The notes beneath the pieces were generated by a model. That model saw nothing but the letters and a program-made list of their open reading frames with translations, was not told the origin of the DNA and made no database searches. A stretch of DNA of 64,000 nucleotides from Paraburkholderia tropica (GTDB lineage: Bacteria; Pseudomonadota; Gammaproteobacteria; Burkholderiales; Burkholderiaceae), in NCBI RefSeq assembly GCF_900109265.1, contig NZ_FNZM01000031.1, positions 1 through 64,000 of the forward strand, given 5' to 3'. This document shows, in pieces, positions 35,214-44,346 of this stretch. The position numbers were made by a program, and so were the translations under genes. The first letter of the stretch is position 1; the number at the start of each line of letters is the position of its first letter.

Positions 35214-36122
35214 ATGCCAGTGCCGCTCGTCAAACTGCCGTCGCTCGACTTCATCCGCGGTTTCGTGGCGGTCGGCCGGCGCATGAGCATCACGCTCGCC
35301 GCCGAGGATCTGTGTCTCACGCAGTCGGCGGTGAGCCGCCAGATCAACGCGCTCGAAGACCTGCTGGGCGTGCGTCTCTTTCATCGCGGCTATCGTTCGA
35401 TCGCGTTCACGCCCGAGGGCGAGCGCCTGTTTCGCACGGCCGAAAGCGCGGTCGCGCAGTTGCAGGACGTGATGGGCGCGCTGATGGCGCCGCGCGCGCG
35501 CCAGCCGGTCACGATCACCGCGAGTCTGGGCGTGGCGGGCCTGTGGCTGCTGCCGCGTCTCGGCAGCCTGCAGGCGCGGCATCCGCAGATCGACGTGCGC
35601 GTCGCGGCCTCCGACAAAGTGCTCGACCTGCGCGCCGAAGGCATCGACCTTGCCTTGCGCTATGCGGGCGCGAGCGCGGCCTTGCCCGACGCGACGCGGC
35701 TCTACGAGGAATACGTGATGCCGGTCGCGCATCCGTCGCTGGGCGTCGCGGCGCTCGACGCGGCCACGCTCGCGCAGCATGCGCTGCTCGAATTCGACGG
35801 CCCGCGCCGTCCGTTGCTGCGCTGGACCGATCATCTCGGCGAACTCGGCCTCGACGCGGCGCAGCCGCGCGGCGTGCTGCGCTTCAACACATACGATCAG
35901 GTGATCCAGGCCGCGCTGGCGGGACGCGGCATCGCGCTCGGACGCCAGGCGCTGGTCGAGCCGATGCTGGCCGACGGACGGCTCGTCGCCATCGGCGCGG
36001 CGTGGCCCACGCGTCCGACCGGCTACGCCTACTGGCTCTGCCGCGCCGACGCAGCGCCGCGCGACGACGTGCGCGCCGTTATCGACTGGATACTCGATGA
36101 GGCGCGGCCCGGCGTCGTCTGA
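35214..36122 (+). CDS. LysR-family transcriptional regulator, GcvA-like
   Basis: 302-residue LTTR. Helix-turn-helix: SITLAAEDLCLTQSAVSRQI with LEDLLGVRLFHRGYRSIAFT after it, the GcvA-type pattern. The effector domain starts near residue 97 (PVTITASLGVAGLWLLPRL). It lies between a divergent hydrolase and a downstream MFS gene 110 bp away on the same strand; either could be its target. The inducer is unknown. Confidence 0.9.
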   Translation: MPVPLVKLPSLDFIRGFVAVGRRMSITLAAEDLCLTQSAVSRQINALEDLLGVRLFHRGYRSIAFTPEGERLFRTAESAVAQLQDVMGALMAPRARQPVTITASLGVAGLWLLPRLGSLQARHPQIDVRVAASDKVLDLRAEGIDLALRYAGASAALPDATRLYEEYVMPVAHPSLGVAALDAATLAQHALLEFDGPRRPLLRWTDHLGELGLDAAQPRGVLRFNTYDQVIQAALAGRGIALGRQALVEPMLADGRLVAIGAAWPTRPTGYAYWLCRADAAPRDDVRAVIDWILDEARPGVV

Positions 36123-36232
36123 ACGGCTTTCGCATGCGTTTCATGCATGCGAATCGCGCTAAAAACTGGCTTGAACGCCGCCCCGTTCGCGCGCTTTACT
36201 GCGTGAATCAAGCACGCGCGAGGAGAGCGACG

Positions 36233-37474
36233 GTGTGGGATCGAGACGAAGCATGGCGGCGGCGCTGGCTGCTGGTGGGCGCGGGCGGCATCGTGATGGG
36301 CGCGGCGCTGGGCGTGCGCAACGTGCAGGGCCTGTTTCTGCTGCCGGTCACGCTCGCGCGCGGCTGGCCGCGCGAAACCTTCGGCCTCGCGCTGGCCTTG
36401 CAGAATCTGCTCTGGGGCGTCGCGCAGCCGTTCACCGGCATGATCGCCGACCGCTACGGCTCGGCGCGCGTGATCTTCGCGGGCGCGCTGCTCTACGCGC
36501 TCGGGCTCGTCGTGATGGCGCTGGCGGCGTCGACGGGCGTCTACACCTTCGGCGTGGGCGTGCTGATCGGCGTGGCCTTGTCGGGCACGGCGTTCGGCGC
36601 GGTCTATGGCGCGCTGTCGCGGCTTTTTCCCGCCGATCGGCGCGGCTGGGCGCTCGGCGTCGCGGGCACCATCGGCGGGCTCGGGCAGTTCGTGATGGTG
36701 CCGTTCGCGCAGACGCTGATCGGCGCGGCGGGCTGGACCACGGCGATCCTCGCGTTCGCCGCCGTGATGCTCGCGAGCGCGCCGCTCGCGGCGTGGTTGC
36801 GAGACCGGCCGGCGGGCCACGCCACCGACGCAACGCATGGACAGGACGACACCGAATCCGAAACCGGCATCCGCGCCGCCGTGAAAGAGGCGTTCGCGCA
36901 TCGCGGCTTCTGGCTACTCAATCTTGGCTTCTTTGCGTGCGGATTCCAGCTCGCGTTCATCGGCGCGCATCTGCCCGCGTATCTGCTCGACAAGGGCATG
37001 AACGCGCGCGAGGCGAGCATGGCGCTCGCGATCATCGCGCTGGCGAACACGGCGGGCACGTTTTTATGCGGCTACGCGGGCGGATTGCTGCGGCGCAAAT
37101 GGCTGCTCTCGGGCATTTACTTCGTGCGCGCGGCGGCGATGGCGCTGTTCGCGACGCTGCCGCTCACGACCGCGAGCCTCTACGTCTTCGCGGCGGTGAT
37201 GGGGCTCACGTGGCTCGGCACCGTGCCGCTGACGAACGGCATCGTCTCGCAGGTGTTCGGCGTGCGCTATATCGCGACCTTGTTCGGCTTCGTGTTCTTC
37301 GGCCACCAGCTCGGCAGTTTCTTCGGCGTGTGGCTGGGCGGCGTGGTGTTCGACGCGATGCATTCGTATGCGCCGCTCTGGTACGGATCGGTGGCGCTGG
37401 GCGTGATATCCGGCTTGCTGCATATGCCGATCGACGATCGGCGCGTGGCGAGGCTGGCGGCGCAGCCCGTATGA
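36233..37474 (+). CDS. MFS transporter
   Basis: 413-residue permease with twelve predicted membrane helices in two halves joined by a hydrophilic loop near 190-215 (DRPAGHATDATHGQDDTESE). The first half has GMIADRYGSARVIFAGALLY, the MFS motif A between TM2 and TM3. Helix and loop pattern resemble monocarboxylate/oxalate-formate type carriers, but no substrate can be named. A GTG start at 36233 is chosen because AGGAGA lies seven bases before it; the ATG at 36134 would add a hydrophilic tail. The stop overlaps the 46-residue ORF that follows. Confidence 0.83.
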   Translation: MWDRDEAWRRRWLLVGAGGIVMGAALGVRNVQGLFLLPVTLARGWPRETFGLALALQNLLWGVAQPFTGMIADRYGSARVIFAGALLYALGLVVMALAASTGVYTFGVGVLIGVALSGTAFGAVYGALSRLFPADRRGWALGVAGTIGGLGQFVMVPFAQTLIGAAGWTTAILAFAAVMLASAPLAAWLRDRPAGHATDATHGQDDTESETGIRAAVKEAFAHRGFWLLNLGFFACGFQLAFIGAHLPAYLLDKGMNAREASMALAIIALANTAGTFLCGYAGGLLRRKWLLSGIYFVRAAAMALFATLPLTTASLYVFAAVMGLTWLGTVPLTNGIVSQVFGVRYIATLFGFVFFGHQLGSFFGVWLGGVVFDAMHSYAPLWYGSVALGVISGLLHMPIDDRRVARLAAQPV

Positions 37475-37611
37475 GCGAGCGTGTGAAGCGGCACGTTTCG
37501 GGCGTCTGCGCGCTTGCGCTCGTGAGCGTGCTCGTGGCGTATGCGTTCGTCGGTTATCTGACGCCTGCGGCGCTTTTGAGCCTGCTGTCGGGGCTCGCTT
37601 TCTGCGGCTGA
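37471..37611 (+). CDS. Small single-helix membrane protein (46 aa)
   Basis: The ATG overlaps the MFS stop in an ATGA arrangement, the usual sign of translational coupling. The 46-residue product has a basic N-terminus (SERVKRH) and one long hydrophobic stretch from about residue 10 to the end (VCALALVSVLVAYAFVGYL...LLSLLSGLAF), so it would be a membrane peptide. It could be a subunit or stabiliser of the MFS carrier. No family is recognised and it may be overlooked in automatic annotation because of its size. Confidence 0.55.
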   Translation: MSERVKRHVSGVCALALVSVLVAYAFVGYLTPAALLSLLSGLAFCG

Positions 37612-37631
37612 TCCAGCCGCAGCGCGTCCTC

Positions 37632-38996
37632 TCACCCCATCGGAAACTGCACCACCGCCGCCGTCCCGCGTCCTTCCACGCCGCGCTCCAGCCGGATCTC
37701 CGCGCGATGCGCGCGCGCGATTTCACGCACGATGGCAAGACCGAGCCCGCTGCCCGGCTGCGTCGACGCGCGGAAGAACGGCTCGAACACCTTGTCGCGC
37801 AACGCGTCGGGAATGCCCGCGCCTTCGTCGGCGACCGACAGCGTCACCGACGCCGACGCGCCCACCAGCGTCACCGCCACCGTGCCGCCTTCGGGCGAAT
37901 AGCGGATGGCGTTATCGACGAGATTGAACACGAGCACCGTGAGCAACTGCTCGTTGCCCATCACCACGGCCTGCTCGGCGAGCGTGGCGACGAGTTCGAC
38001 GCGCCGCCGCTGCGCGAGCAGCGCGAGCTGTTCGATCACGCCCGTGGCCACCGCGCGCATGTCCACGCGCACGCCCTCGAACTGGGTGTAATCGGCCGCT
38101 TCGGCCTGCGCGAGCGTGAGCAACTGGTTCGTCAGACCGACCAGCGAGCGATTGCTCTGATGCATCGCCGTGAGCGTTTCGTGCAGGCGCTCGGGGTCCT
38201 GCTGGCGGCGCGCGTACTGCAACTGCGTGCCGAGCAGCGTGAGCGGCGTGCGCAACTGATGCGCGGCATCGGCGATAAAGCGTCGCTGCATGGCCGTCTT
38301 GCGCTCGATGATGTCGAGACATTCGTTGAACGCGCTCACGATCGGGCGCAGTTCGGTGCGCAGCGGCTCGGTGTCGATGCGCACCGACGACGTGCGCACG
38401 CGCTCGGGCAGCCCGCGCGCGAGCCGCGTGAGCGGACGCAGTTCGAGCGTGAGCGCGACGCTCACGAGCACGATCGCCGCCGCGACGATAGCCGCGAAAT
38501 AGAACATCTGCGGACGCCAGAGCGCGAGCGCCAGCGCGTCGCGTTCGTTGAGCGTGCGGCCCGCCGAAATCACCACGCGGCGCGTCACGCCCGCGTCGTA
38601 CATCGGCCGGATCAGCGAGACCGCGCGGATCGGCACGCCGTCCACTTTCGCGTCGTACCACTGCGGCGAGACATCGGGCACGCGCTGCGGAAAATCGGAC
38701 GTGCCCGCGATGATCGGCCCGCCGATTTCCTGCACGCGGAAGAACACCTGATCGCGGCTCGCGGTGCGCAGGATTTCGATCGCGCTCGGCGAAATCGGCG
38801 CGGACAGCGTGTTGCCTTCCCAGCCGATGTCGCCCGCCATCACGCGCGCCGCCGAGAGCAGCGCGTCGTCCTGCAGGAGATTCGCGGTGCGCCACGCGTT
38901 GCCGTGCGTGATCACGCCCGCCGCCGCGATGAACACCGTCATCGGCAGCACGAGCCAGAGCAGCAGGCGAACGCGCAGGCTATTGGTGGGTTTCAT
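37632..38996 (-). CDS. Sensor histidine kinase, TctE-like
   Basis: 454-residue inner-membrane kinase. TM1 at about 11-29, a periplasmic 2CSK_N-type sensor (about 40-160: RVMAGDIGWEGNTL; FFRVQEIGGPIIAGTSDFP) and TM2 at about 162-184, a HAMP-like segment, then H-box FIADAAHQLRTPLTLL, N-box VLVFNLVDNAIRYSPEGG, and ADEGAGIP and GSGLGLAI ATP-lid motifs. The N-terminal sensor is that of TctE/QseC-like kinases that sense tricarboxylates. It follows its response regulator by 34 bp and both follow an MHS transporter, so all three form one operon. Confidence 0.9.
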   Translation of the reverse strand: MKPTNSLRVRLLLWLVLPMTVFIAAAGVITHGNAWRTANLLQDDALLSAARVMAGDIGWEGNTLSAPISPSAIEILRTASRDQVFFRVQEIGGPIIAGTSDFPQRVPDVSPQWYDAKVDGVPIRAVSLIRPMYDAGVTRRVVISAGRTLNERDALALALWRPQMFYFAAIVAAAIVLVSVALTLELRPLTRLARGLPERVRTSSVRIDTEPLRTELRPIVSAFNECLDIIERKTAMQRRFIADAAHQLRTPLTLLGTQLQYARRQQDPERLHETLTAMHQSNRSLVGLTNQLLTLAQAEAADYTQFEGVRVDMRAVATGVIEQLALLAQRRRVELVATLAEQAVVMGNEQLLTVLVFNLVDNAIRYSPEGGTVAVTLVGASASVTLSVADEGAGIPDALRDKVFEPFFRASTQPGSGLGLAIVREIARAHRAEIRLERGVEGRGTAAVVQFPMG

Positions 38997-39030
38997 CCGC
39001 GGAGGGCATCGTGCGCGTGCATCGTGCGCG

Positions 39031-39708
39031 TTATTCGTCGGCTTCGGCGTCTTCGAGCAGATAGCCGAGGCCGCGCAGCGTGATGATGGTGGCGCTGCTT
39101 TTTTCGAGTTTCTTGCGCAGACGCGACACGTAGATTTCGATCGCGTCCTCGCTGGTGGGCGCGTCGGCGTCGCTGACCGATTCGGCGAGCGTGGCCTTGG
39201 AGACGGTCTTCTTCGCGCGCAGGATCAGCGTTTCGAGCACCGCGTGTTCGCGCGGCGTGAGCGTGAGCGCGTCTTCATCCACGTAGAAGCGGCGGCTGTC
39301 CATGTCGTAGAGCAGGTCGCCGCAGCGGATGCGGTTCGAGCGCGAGGGCGCCTGGCGGCGCGCCAGCACCTTGACGCGCGCCACCAGCTCGCGCGCGTCG
39401 AAGGGTTTGACGATGTAGTCGTCGGCGCCGGCGCCCAGACAGACGACTTTTTCGTCGATAGCGCCGGTGGCCGTGAGGATCAGCACGGGCGTGGCGTCGC
39501 CGCGCGAGCGCATGCGGCGCAGCAGCGCCTTGCCCGACATGCGCGGCAGATTCAGATCGAGCAGCACCACGTCGTACGACGACGCGCGCAGCGCGTCCTC
39601 GGCCGCCTCGCCGTCGCCGACGTGGTCGAGCATGAAACCGTCATCGGTCAGCGTGCGCGTGAGCCAATGCGCGAGTTGTTCGTTGTCTTCGACGAGCAAA
39701 AGTCTCAT
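39031..39708 (-). CDS. Response regulator, TctD-like
   Basis: 225-residue OmpR-family regulator. Receiver: MRLLLVEDNEQLAHW, phospho-acceptor Asp in SYDVVLLDLNLPRMSGK, and KPF in DDYIVKPFDARELV, all conserved. The winged helix ends ISSATIITLRGLGYLLE-like (KLEKSSATIITLRGLGYLL). It is between the transporter gene (33 bp before) and the kinase gene (34 bp after) on the same strand, so it most likely controls the transporter. Confidence 0.92.
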   Translation of the reverse strand: MRLLLVEDNEQLAHWLTRTLTDDGFMLDHVGDGEAAEDALRASSYDVVLLDLNLPRMSGKALLRRMRSRGDATPVLILTATGAIDEKVVCLGAGADDYIVKPFDARELVARVKVLARRQAPSRSNRIRCGDLLYDMDSRRFYVDEDALTLTPREHAVLETLILRAKKTVSKATLAESVSDADAPTSEDAIEIYVSRLRKKLEKSSATIITLRGLGYLLEDAEADE

Positions 39709-39741
39709 GCCCAGGCGGTCCTTCGGTCCTTCCGTTGCGGG

Positions 39742-41073
39742 TTACGCGGTCTTGTACTGTTCGCGCGTGGCCTTCGAACGATACAGGAACAGCGTGGCGA
39801 CGAGGCCGCACACCGCGGCGACGCTCATCCATGCGCCCGGCGCGGCCTTGTCGCCGGTGAGGTGGATCAGCCACGTGGAGATCGCCGGCGTGAAGCCGCC
39901 GATGAGCGTGGCGAGGCTGTACGCCATCGAGAAGCCCGTGGTGCGCACGTGCGCGGGCATCAGTTCGGTCAGCGCGACGACCATCGCACCGTTGTACCAC
40001 GCGTAGAGCGTCGAGAGCCACAGTTCGACCGCGAGCAGCGCGCCGAACGAGGGCGCGGCAACGAGCCACTGCATCGCCGGATAGCAGGTGAGGATGGCGA
40101 GCGCCGTGCAGGCGATCAGCACCGGCGCGCGGCCGACGCGGTCCGAGACGGCGCCCGCGATCGGCAGCCAGATGAAGTTCGACACGCCCACGCAGACCGT
40201 GACGAGCAGCGCGTCGAGCGACGAGAGATTCAGCTCGACCTTGCCGAAGGTCGGCGTGTAGGCGGTGATCAGGTAGAACGAGGTCGTCGTCATGATGACG
40301 AGACCCATGCCCGCGAGCACGATGCCGTAGTTGCTCGCGATGGCGCGCGCGATCTCGCCGATGCCCGGATGATGGCGGCGCGCTTCGAATTCTTCGGTTT
40401 CGCGCAGCGTGCGGCGGATGTAGAACAGGAACGGCACGATCATGCAGCCGACCACGAACGGCACGCGCCAGCCCCAGCTATGCATTTCCGGCGCGGGCAC
40501 GAGTGCGTGCAGCGCCACGCCGAGCGCGGCGGCGAACACCACGGCGACCTGCTGGCTGCCCGACTGCCACGAGCAATAGAAGCCGCGGTTGCCCTTGGTG
40601 GCGATTTCGGCGAGATAGACCGACACGCCGCCGAGTTCCGCGCCCGCCGAGAAGCCTTGTAGCAGACGGCCCATCAGCACGATGGCCGGCGCGGCGATGC
40701 CGATGGTGGCGTAGCCCGGCACCACGGCGACGCACAGCGTGCCGACGGCCATCAGCGACAGCGAAAGGATCAGGCCCTTGCGGCGGCCGTGACGGTCCAT
40801 GTACGCGCCGAGCACGATCGCGCCGAGCGGACGCATCAGGAAGCCCGCGCCGAACACGGACAGCGCGAGCATCAGCGAGGCGAATTCGCTGTCGGCCGGG
40901 AAGAACGTCGACGCGATCGCGGCTGCGTAATAGCCGTAGACCATGAAGTCGTACATTTCCAGGAAGTTGCCGCTGACCGCGCGGAACACGGTGCGGGCTT
41001 TCGATTCGGGCGCGAGGGCGGCCGTGCCGGAGGTCGGGCGGGCCGGAGCGGCGCTGCTGCTGGCTGGTGTCAT
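39742..41073 (-). CDS. MHS-family MFS transporter, citrate/tricarballylate-like
   Basis: 443-residue metabolite:proton symporter. The MHS signature at the start, SGNFLEMYDFMVYGYYAAAI, is followed by FLMRPLGAIVLGAYMDRHGRRKG (motif A) and GRLLQGFSAGAELGGVSVYL. Pattern is closest to citrate-proton symporters and TcuC tricarballylate carriers. The adjacent TctD/TctE-like system, which in other bacteria responds to tricarboxylic acids, supports a citrate-like substrate by context. The ATG at 41071-41073 is first; a hairpin CGGCCCG/CGGGCCG (41173-41191) lies in the upstream non-coding DNA. Confidence 0.87.
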   Translation of the reverse strand: MTPASSSAAPARPTSGTAALAPESKARTVFRAVSGNFLEMYDFMVYGYYAAAIASTFFPADSEFASLMLALSVFGAGFLMRPLGAIVLGAYMDRHGRRKGLILSLSLMAVGTLCVAVVPGYATIGIAAPAIVLMGRLLQGFSAGAELGGVSVYLAEIATKGNRGFYCSWQSGSQQVAVVFAAALGVALHALVPAPEMHSWGWRVPFVVGCMIVPFLFYIRRTLRETEEFEARRHHPGIGEIARAIASNYGIVLAGMGLVIMTTTSFYLITAYTPTFGKVELNLSSLDALLVTVCVGVSNFIWLPIAGAVSDRVGRAPVLIACTALAILTCYPAMQWLVAAPSFGALLAVELWLSTLYAWYNGAMVVALTELMPAHVRTTGFSMAYSLATLIGGFTPAISTWLIHLTGDKAAPGAWMSVAAVCGLVATLFLYRSKATREQYKTA

Positions 41074-41294
41074 GTCGAATACCTTTGGTTGAAGGACGCG
41101 TCCGTGGGCGGCGCGGCATGCGTCGTGGCTGCCTCGCCGGTGCGGGATGCGTCCCGGTGTTGCCCGGTGTGTCGGCCCGTCTTGCGGGCCGGTTGCGTTG
41201 ATCTGCCGTGTTCGGTCGGTGGGGGCGGCGGGTGGGTCCCGTCTGCCGGGGTGGTCTTTTTTATGTGCGTTTTAGCGTGATTCTTTTGCTGTCT

Positions 41295-42362
41295 CTACTG
41301 CGTGGTTTGCTGCGTCGGCGTCGGCGTCGGCGTCGGTGCGCTCTGCACGCCAGGCTGCACGCCGGTCACGAATTCGTCGGTCCACGTCTGCGACAGGTCG
41401 ACGTGCTTCGCGCTCACGCGCGAACCGGCCGTCATCAGCACGTTCAGCACGGTTTGCGGCGCGCCGGGCGGCATCGTGCCGTCGGGCGAGAACGCGGGCT
41501 GCGCGTCGGCGAGCGCGCGCGTGTAGGCCGCGCGGTCGCTGCCGGTCACGCCGGGCGGCAGCAGCGCGACGATGTCGGCGGCCGGATGCGAGCCGATGTA
41601 GCGCAGCGCGCGCACCAGCGCCTGCACCATCTGTTGTGTTTCGCGGCGATGCTCGCGCACCCAGCTGCGGCGCAGATAGAGGCACGCGCCCGCATACGGG
41701 CCGCCGAGCCAGTGCTGCGTGCCCTCGACGCTGCGCATGTCGGCCAGCACGCGCGCCGCGCCGCTCGTCAGCAGACGCGTGGCCGTGGGTTCCTCGACCA
41801 TGCCCGCGTCGATGCTGCCGTGCTCGATGGCGTCGGCGAAGCGCGTGTCGGTCGCGAGCGGCACGACGGTGTAGTCGCCCGGCGCCACGCCCGCGCGGGT
41901 GGCGAGATAGCGCGTGATCACCCAGGTGGACGAACCGAAGCCGGTCACGCCGAAGCGCTTGCCGCGCGCGTCGGCCATCGACTGCATCGCGCGGCCGGCG
42001 GCGGAGCGCGTGGACGCCAGTTCCGCGAGGCCCGCCGCGCGCTGGAACACCACGACCGAGAGCACATCCTCGCCGCGGCTTTGCAGATCGATGGTGTGAT
42101 CGTAGAAACCGACGGCGCCTTCGATGGCGCCCGCGATCAGTTCGGTAGAGGTGTCGATGCCCGCGGGCAGCGAGACGACCTGGACGTCGATCCCGGCGTC
42201 GCGGAAATAACCGAGCTGCGCGGCCAGCACGGCCGGCAGATAGACGATCTTCGACATGCCGCCCATCATCAGCCGGATCGGCTCCGCGCGCGCTTGCGCG
42301 GCGGCGCCCAGCGCGATGCAGAGCATCAGCGCGCGGCCGAGTTGCTGGGCGCGGAAAAGCAT
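41295..42362 (-). CDS. NitT/TauT-type ABC transporter substrate-binding protein
   Basis: 355-residue periplasmic binding protein. Signal peptide LGRALMLCIALGAAAQARA is followed by NMT1/ThiY-type blocks (MMGGMSKIVYLPAVLAAQLGYF; VVSLPAGIDTSTELIAGAIEGAVG; GVTGFGSSTWVITRYLA). The ligand could be a sulfonate, nitrate or thiamine precursor; the neighbouring sulfatase operon suggests a sulfur compound, an inference only. No permease or ATPase is adjacent. It ends in a Pro-Thr repeat (PTPTPTPT) encoded by GTCGGC repeats. The ATG at 42360-42362 (GAGGAG upstream) is taken. A 212-bp gap separates it from the YkgJ gene. Confidence 0.84.
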   Translation of the reverse strand: MLFRAQQLGRALMLCIALGAAAQARAEPIRLMMGGMSKIVYLPAVLAAQLGYFRDAGIDVQVVSLPAGIDTSTELIAGAIEGAVGFYDHTIDLQSRGEDVLSVVVFQRAAGLAELASTRSAAGRAMQSMADARGKRFGVTGFGSSTWVITRYLATRAGVAPGDYTVVPLATDTRFADAIEHGSIDAGMVEEPTATRLLTSGAARVLADMRSVEGTQHWLGGPYAGACLYLRRSWVREHRRETQQMVQALVRALRYIGSHPAADIVALLPPGVTGSDRAAYTRALADAQPAFSPDGTMPPGAPQTVLNVLMTAGSRVSAKHVDLSQTWTDEFVTGVQPGVQSAPTPTPTPTQQTTQ

Positions 42363-42574
42363 GCGGGGGTGTCTCCTCGTGGCGGTACTGTGATCGAATG
42401 GGTGCAAGTATAAAAAAGCAAGCCCTTCTGATTGCTTTCCGGCGCCGACGGATTTTCTCGGTATTTACCCTTTCGACGAGTGACTCGGAGGGCGGCTCGA
42501 CGGACAACCCGGCGGCGCGATTTGGGGTGGGATCGGCGGGGGCAGTGTGCGCGAGTGTGCGCGATGTGGCGCGA

Positions 42575-43513
42575 TCAGCGCAGACCGAGCCAGCGTTCGG
42601 CGTCGTGCGCGAAGGGGGCGGACGGTTGCACGAAGGCGTTCGCGAGTTCATCGCGTGCGCGCGAGAGAACCAGCGCGAAGCCGCGCAATTCCTGCGTGAT
42701 GGCGCGTTCGTCGAGGCGGCGGCGCGCGAGCGCGGCGGCGACCGTGGTGTCGATCAGCGCGCGCTGGCGGTCGATCACGTCGATGGCGGCGGCGCGGCAC
42801 GCCGCGGAAATCCGCGCGACGGCGAGCAGCGCGGGAACGGGCGCAATCGTGAGCCGCGCGCCCGGACGCAGCGCGTTGAGCGAGGCGCGCGCCGACGCCG
42901 TCCCGACGAGCGATGCCGCTACCGCATCGCGCCAGAGCGCGCGTTCGAACACCAGCGCGTCGCGCTCGCGCGCGAGCGCCTGTGTGTCGATCACGCGGCC
43001 CGCTTCGATCAGCGGCGTCGCGCCCGCTTCGAGCCCGTCGCGGATGCAGTCCGCGCCGCGCCAATGCGGCGCCTGCGTGCTCGCGCGCCGCGCGGCGAGC
43101 ACGAGCGGCTGCCAGCGGTCCGGCACGAGCGGATCGAGCGGCACGGCGGCGCAGCGCGCGGGTTTGCCCGCGTCGTGCAGCGTGCAGCCGCCATCGGCCG
43201 CGAGCGCCGGACAGCGCGCCGTCGACGGATAGTCGTAGCCTTGCAGCGTCACCGCGAGCCAGCCGCCGTCGGGCGCGCGATGAAACAGCGCGTTGGCGAG
43301 CGCGTCGTGGTCCGCGACGTCGTCATCGTCGAGAAGTCGTGCGTCGGTTTCAGCGTGCAGACGCTCGCCCGCGCGACGGCGCGGCACGCGCTCGATCGCA
43401 ATGCTGCCGACGAACACCGCGCGCTGCGCGAACCACTCGCGCAGCGAGAGCGCGGGCGGGCTGTTGCAGCATTGGCCGCAGGCGGTGCAGGCGAGCGAGC
43501 CGGTGTCGATCAC
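42575..43513 (-). CDS. YkgJ-family cysteine-cluster protein
   Basis: 312-residue cytosolic protein. The N-terminal CTACGQCC motif and later Cys residues (STARCPALAADGGCTLH, KPARCAAVP) form the CxxCxxCC cysteine cluster that the family is thought to use for zinc or iron. The C-half (about 170-300) is helical and unannotated. The GTG at 43511-43513 overlaps the binding-protein stop as GTGA; a second GTG lies three bases upstream. No Shine-Dalgarno is seen, so coupling to the upstream gene is likely. In this operon, next to a copper-dependent formylglycine-generating enzyme, a metal-handling role would make sense, but that is a guess. Confidence 0.82.
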   Translation of the reverse strand: MIDTGSLACTACGQCCNSPPALSLREWFAQRAVFVGSIAIERVPRRRAGERLHAETDARLLDDDDVADHDALANALFHRAPDGGWLAVTLQGYDYPSTARCPALAADGGCTLHDAGKPARCAAVPLDPLVPDRWQPLVLAARRASTQAPHWRGADCIRDGLEAGATPLIEAGRVIDTQALARERDALVFERALWRDAVAASLVGTASARASLNALRPGARLTIAPVPALLAVARISAACRAAAIDVIDRQRALIDTTVAAALARRRLDERAITQELRGFALVLSRARDELANAFVQPSAPFAHDAERWLGLR

Positions 43514-44346
43514 CACGGCCGCCGCACCGAATCCGCGTAGCGTGTGAGCAGGAAATGCGCGATGTCGTCGGAGTGATACGCGGCGATCAGCGTGCGCACC
43601 CACGGTTGCGCGCGGTCGGACTCGCGGACCGTCAGCACGTCGGCGTAGGGCGAGCGCGCGTCTTCGTAGCTCACGCTGTCGCGCGCCGGTTGCAGGCCCG
43701 CGCGCGCCGCGTCCTCGTTCGGCATCGCGACGAGATCGGCGTGATCGAGCGCCGTGTACAACTGCGCGCGCGGCACCGCGACGAGCTTCAGCTTGAGCCG
43801 GTTGCCGGTGATATCGCGCGTGCTCGCGTGCAGGCCCGCGCTGTCGCGGAACGTCACGAGCGTGTCGTTCTGCAGCAGCACGAGCGCGCGCGCGGCGCCG
43901 CGCGCGTCGGCGGGAATCGCCACGGTCGCACCGGGCCGCAACTGGCTCAGATTGCGCAGACGCCGCGAGTAAAGCGCCATCGGCAAGGTGACGGTCGGCG
44001 CGACGCTCGCGAGCGCGTAACCGTGCGCCGCGCGCGTCGCATCGAGGCTCGATGCGTCCTCGAAGCTGGCGGCGTCGATGCGGTGCGCGGCGAGCGCCGT
44101 GTCGATGCGCGCGGGGTCGTCGAACACGACGACGTCGAGCGGCAGACCGCGCGCGGCGGCCACGCGCTTGACCTCGTCCATGATCTGCGCGCGCGTGCCG
44201 GGCGTGACGCCCACGCGGATTGCGGCGGACGCGGGCGATGACGTTGGTTGCGTCGCTTGCGCCGGTTCCGCCGCGTGCGCGAGCGCGCCTGCCACGCACA
44301 GCACCACCGCCGGCATCATCGTCGATACCCCCATCGCGCGCCTCAT
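43510..44346 (-). CDS. NlpA/MetQ-like periplasmic binding protein
   Basis: 278-residue exported protein with a signal peptide ending AHA-AEP; no lipobox, unlike most MetQ lipoproteins. The body has NlpA-family blocks: AAIRVGVTPGTRAQIMDEVK, VVVFDDPARIDTALAAHRIDAASFED, RLRNLSQLRPGATVAIPADA (the usual NNPTN/G segment is replaced), and DLVAMPNEDAARAGLQ. Family members bind methionine or related amino acids. It is coupled on both sides: ATGA overlap with the formylglycine enzyme gene and GTGA overlap with the YkgJ gene. No MetN/MetI permease is here. Confidence 0.82.
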   Translation of the reverse strand: MRRAMGVSTMMPAVVLCVAGALAHAAEPAQATQPTSSPASAAIRVGVTPGTRAQIMDEVKRVAAARGLPLDVVVFDDPARIDTALAAHRIDAASFEDASSLDATRAAHGYALASVAPTVTLPMALYSRRLRNLSQLRPGATVAIPADARGAARALVLLQNDTLVTFRDSAGLHASTRDITGNRLKLKLVAVPRAQLYTALDHADLVAMPNEDAARAGLQPARDSVSYEDARSPYADVLTVRESDRAQPWVRTLIAAYHSDDIAHFLLTRYADSVRRPW

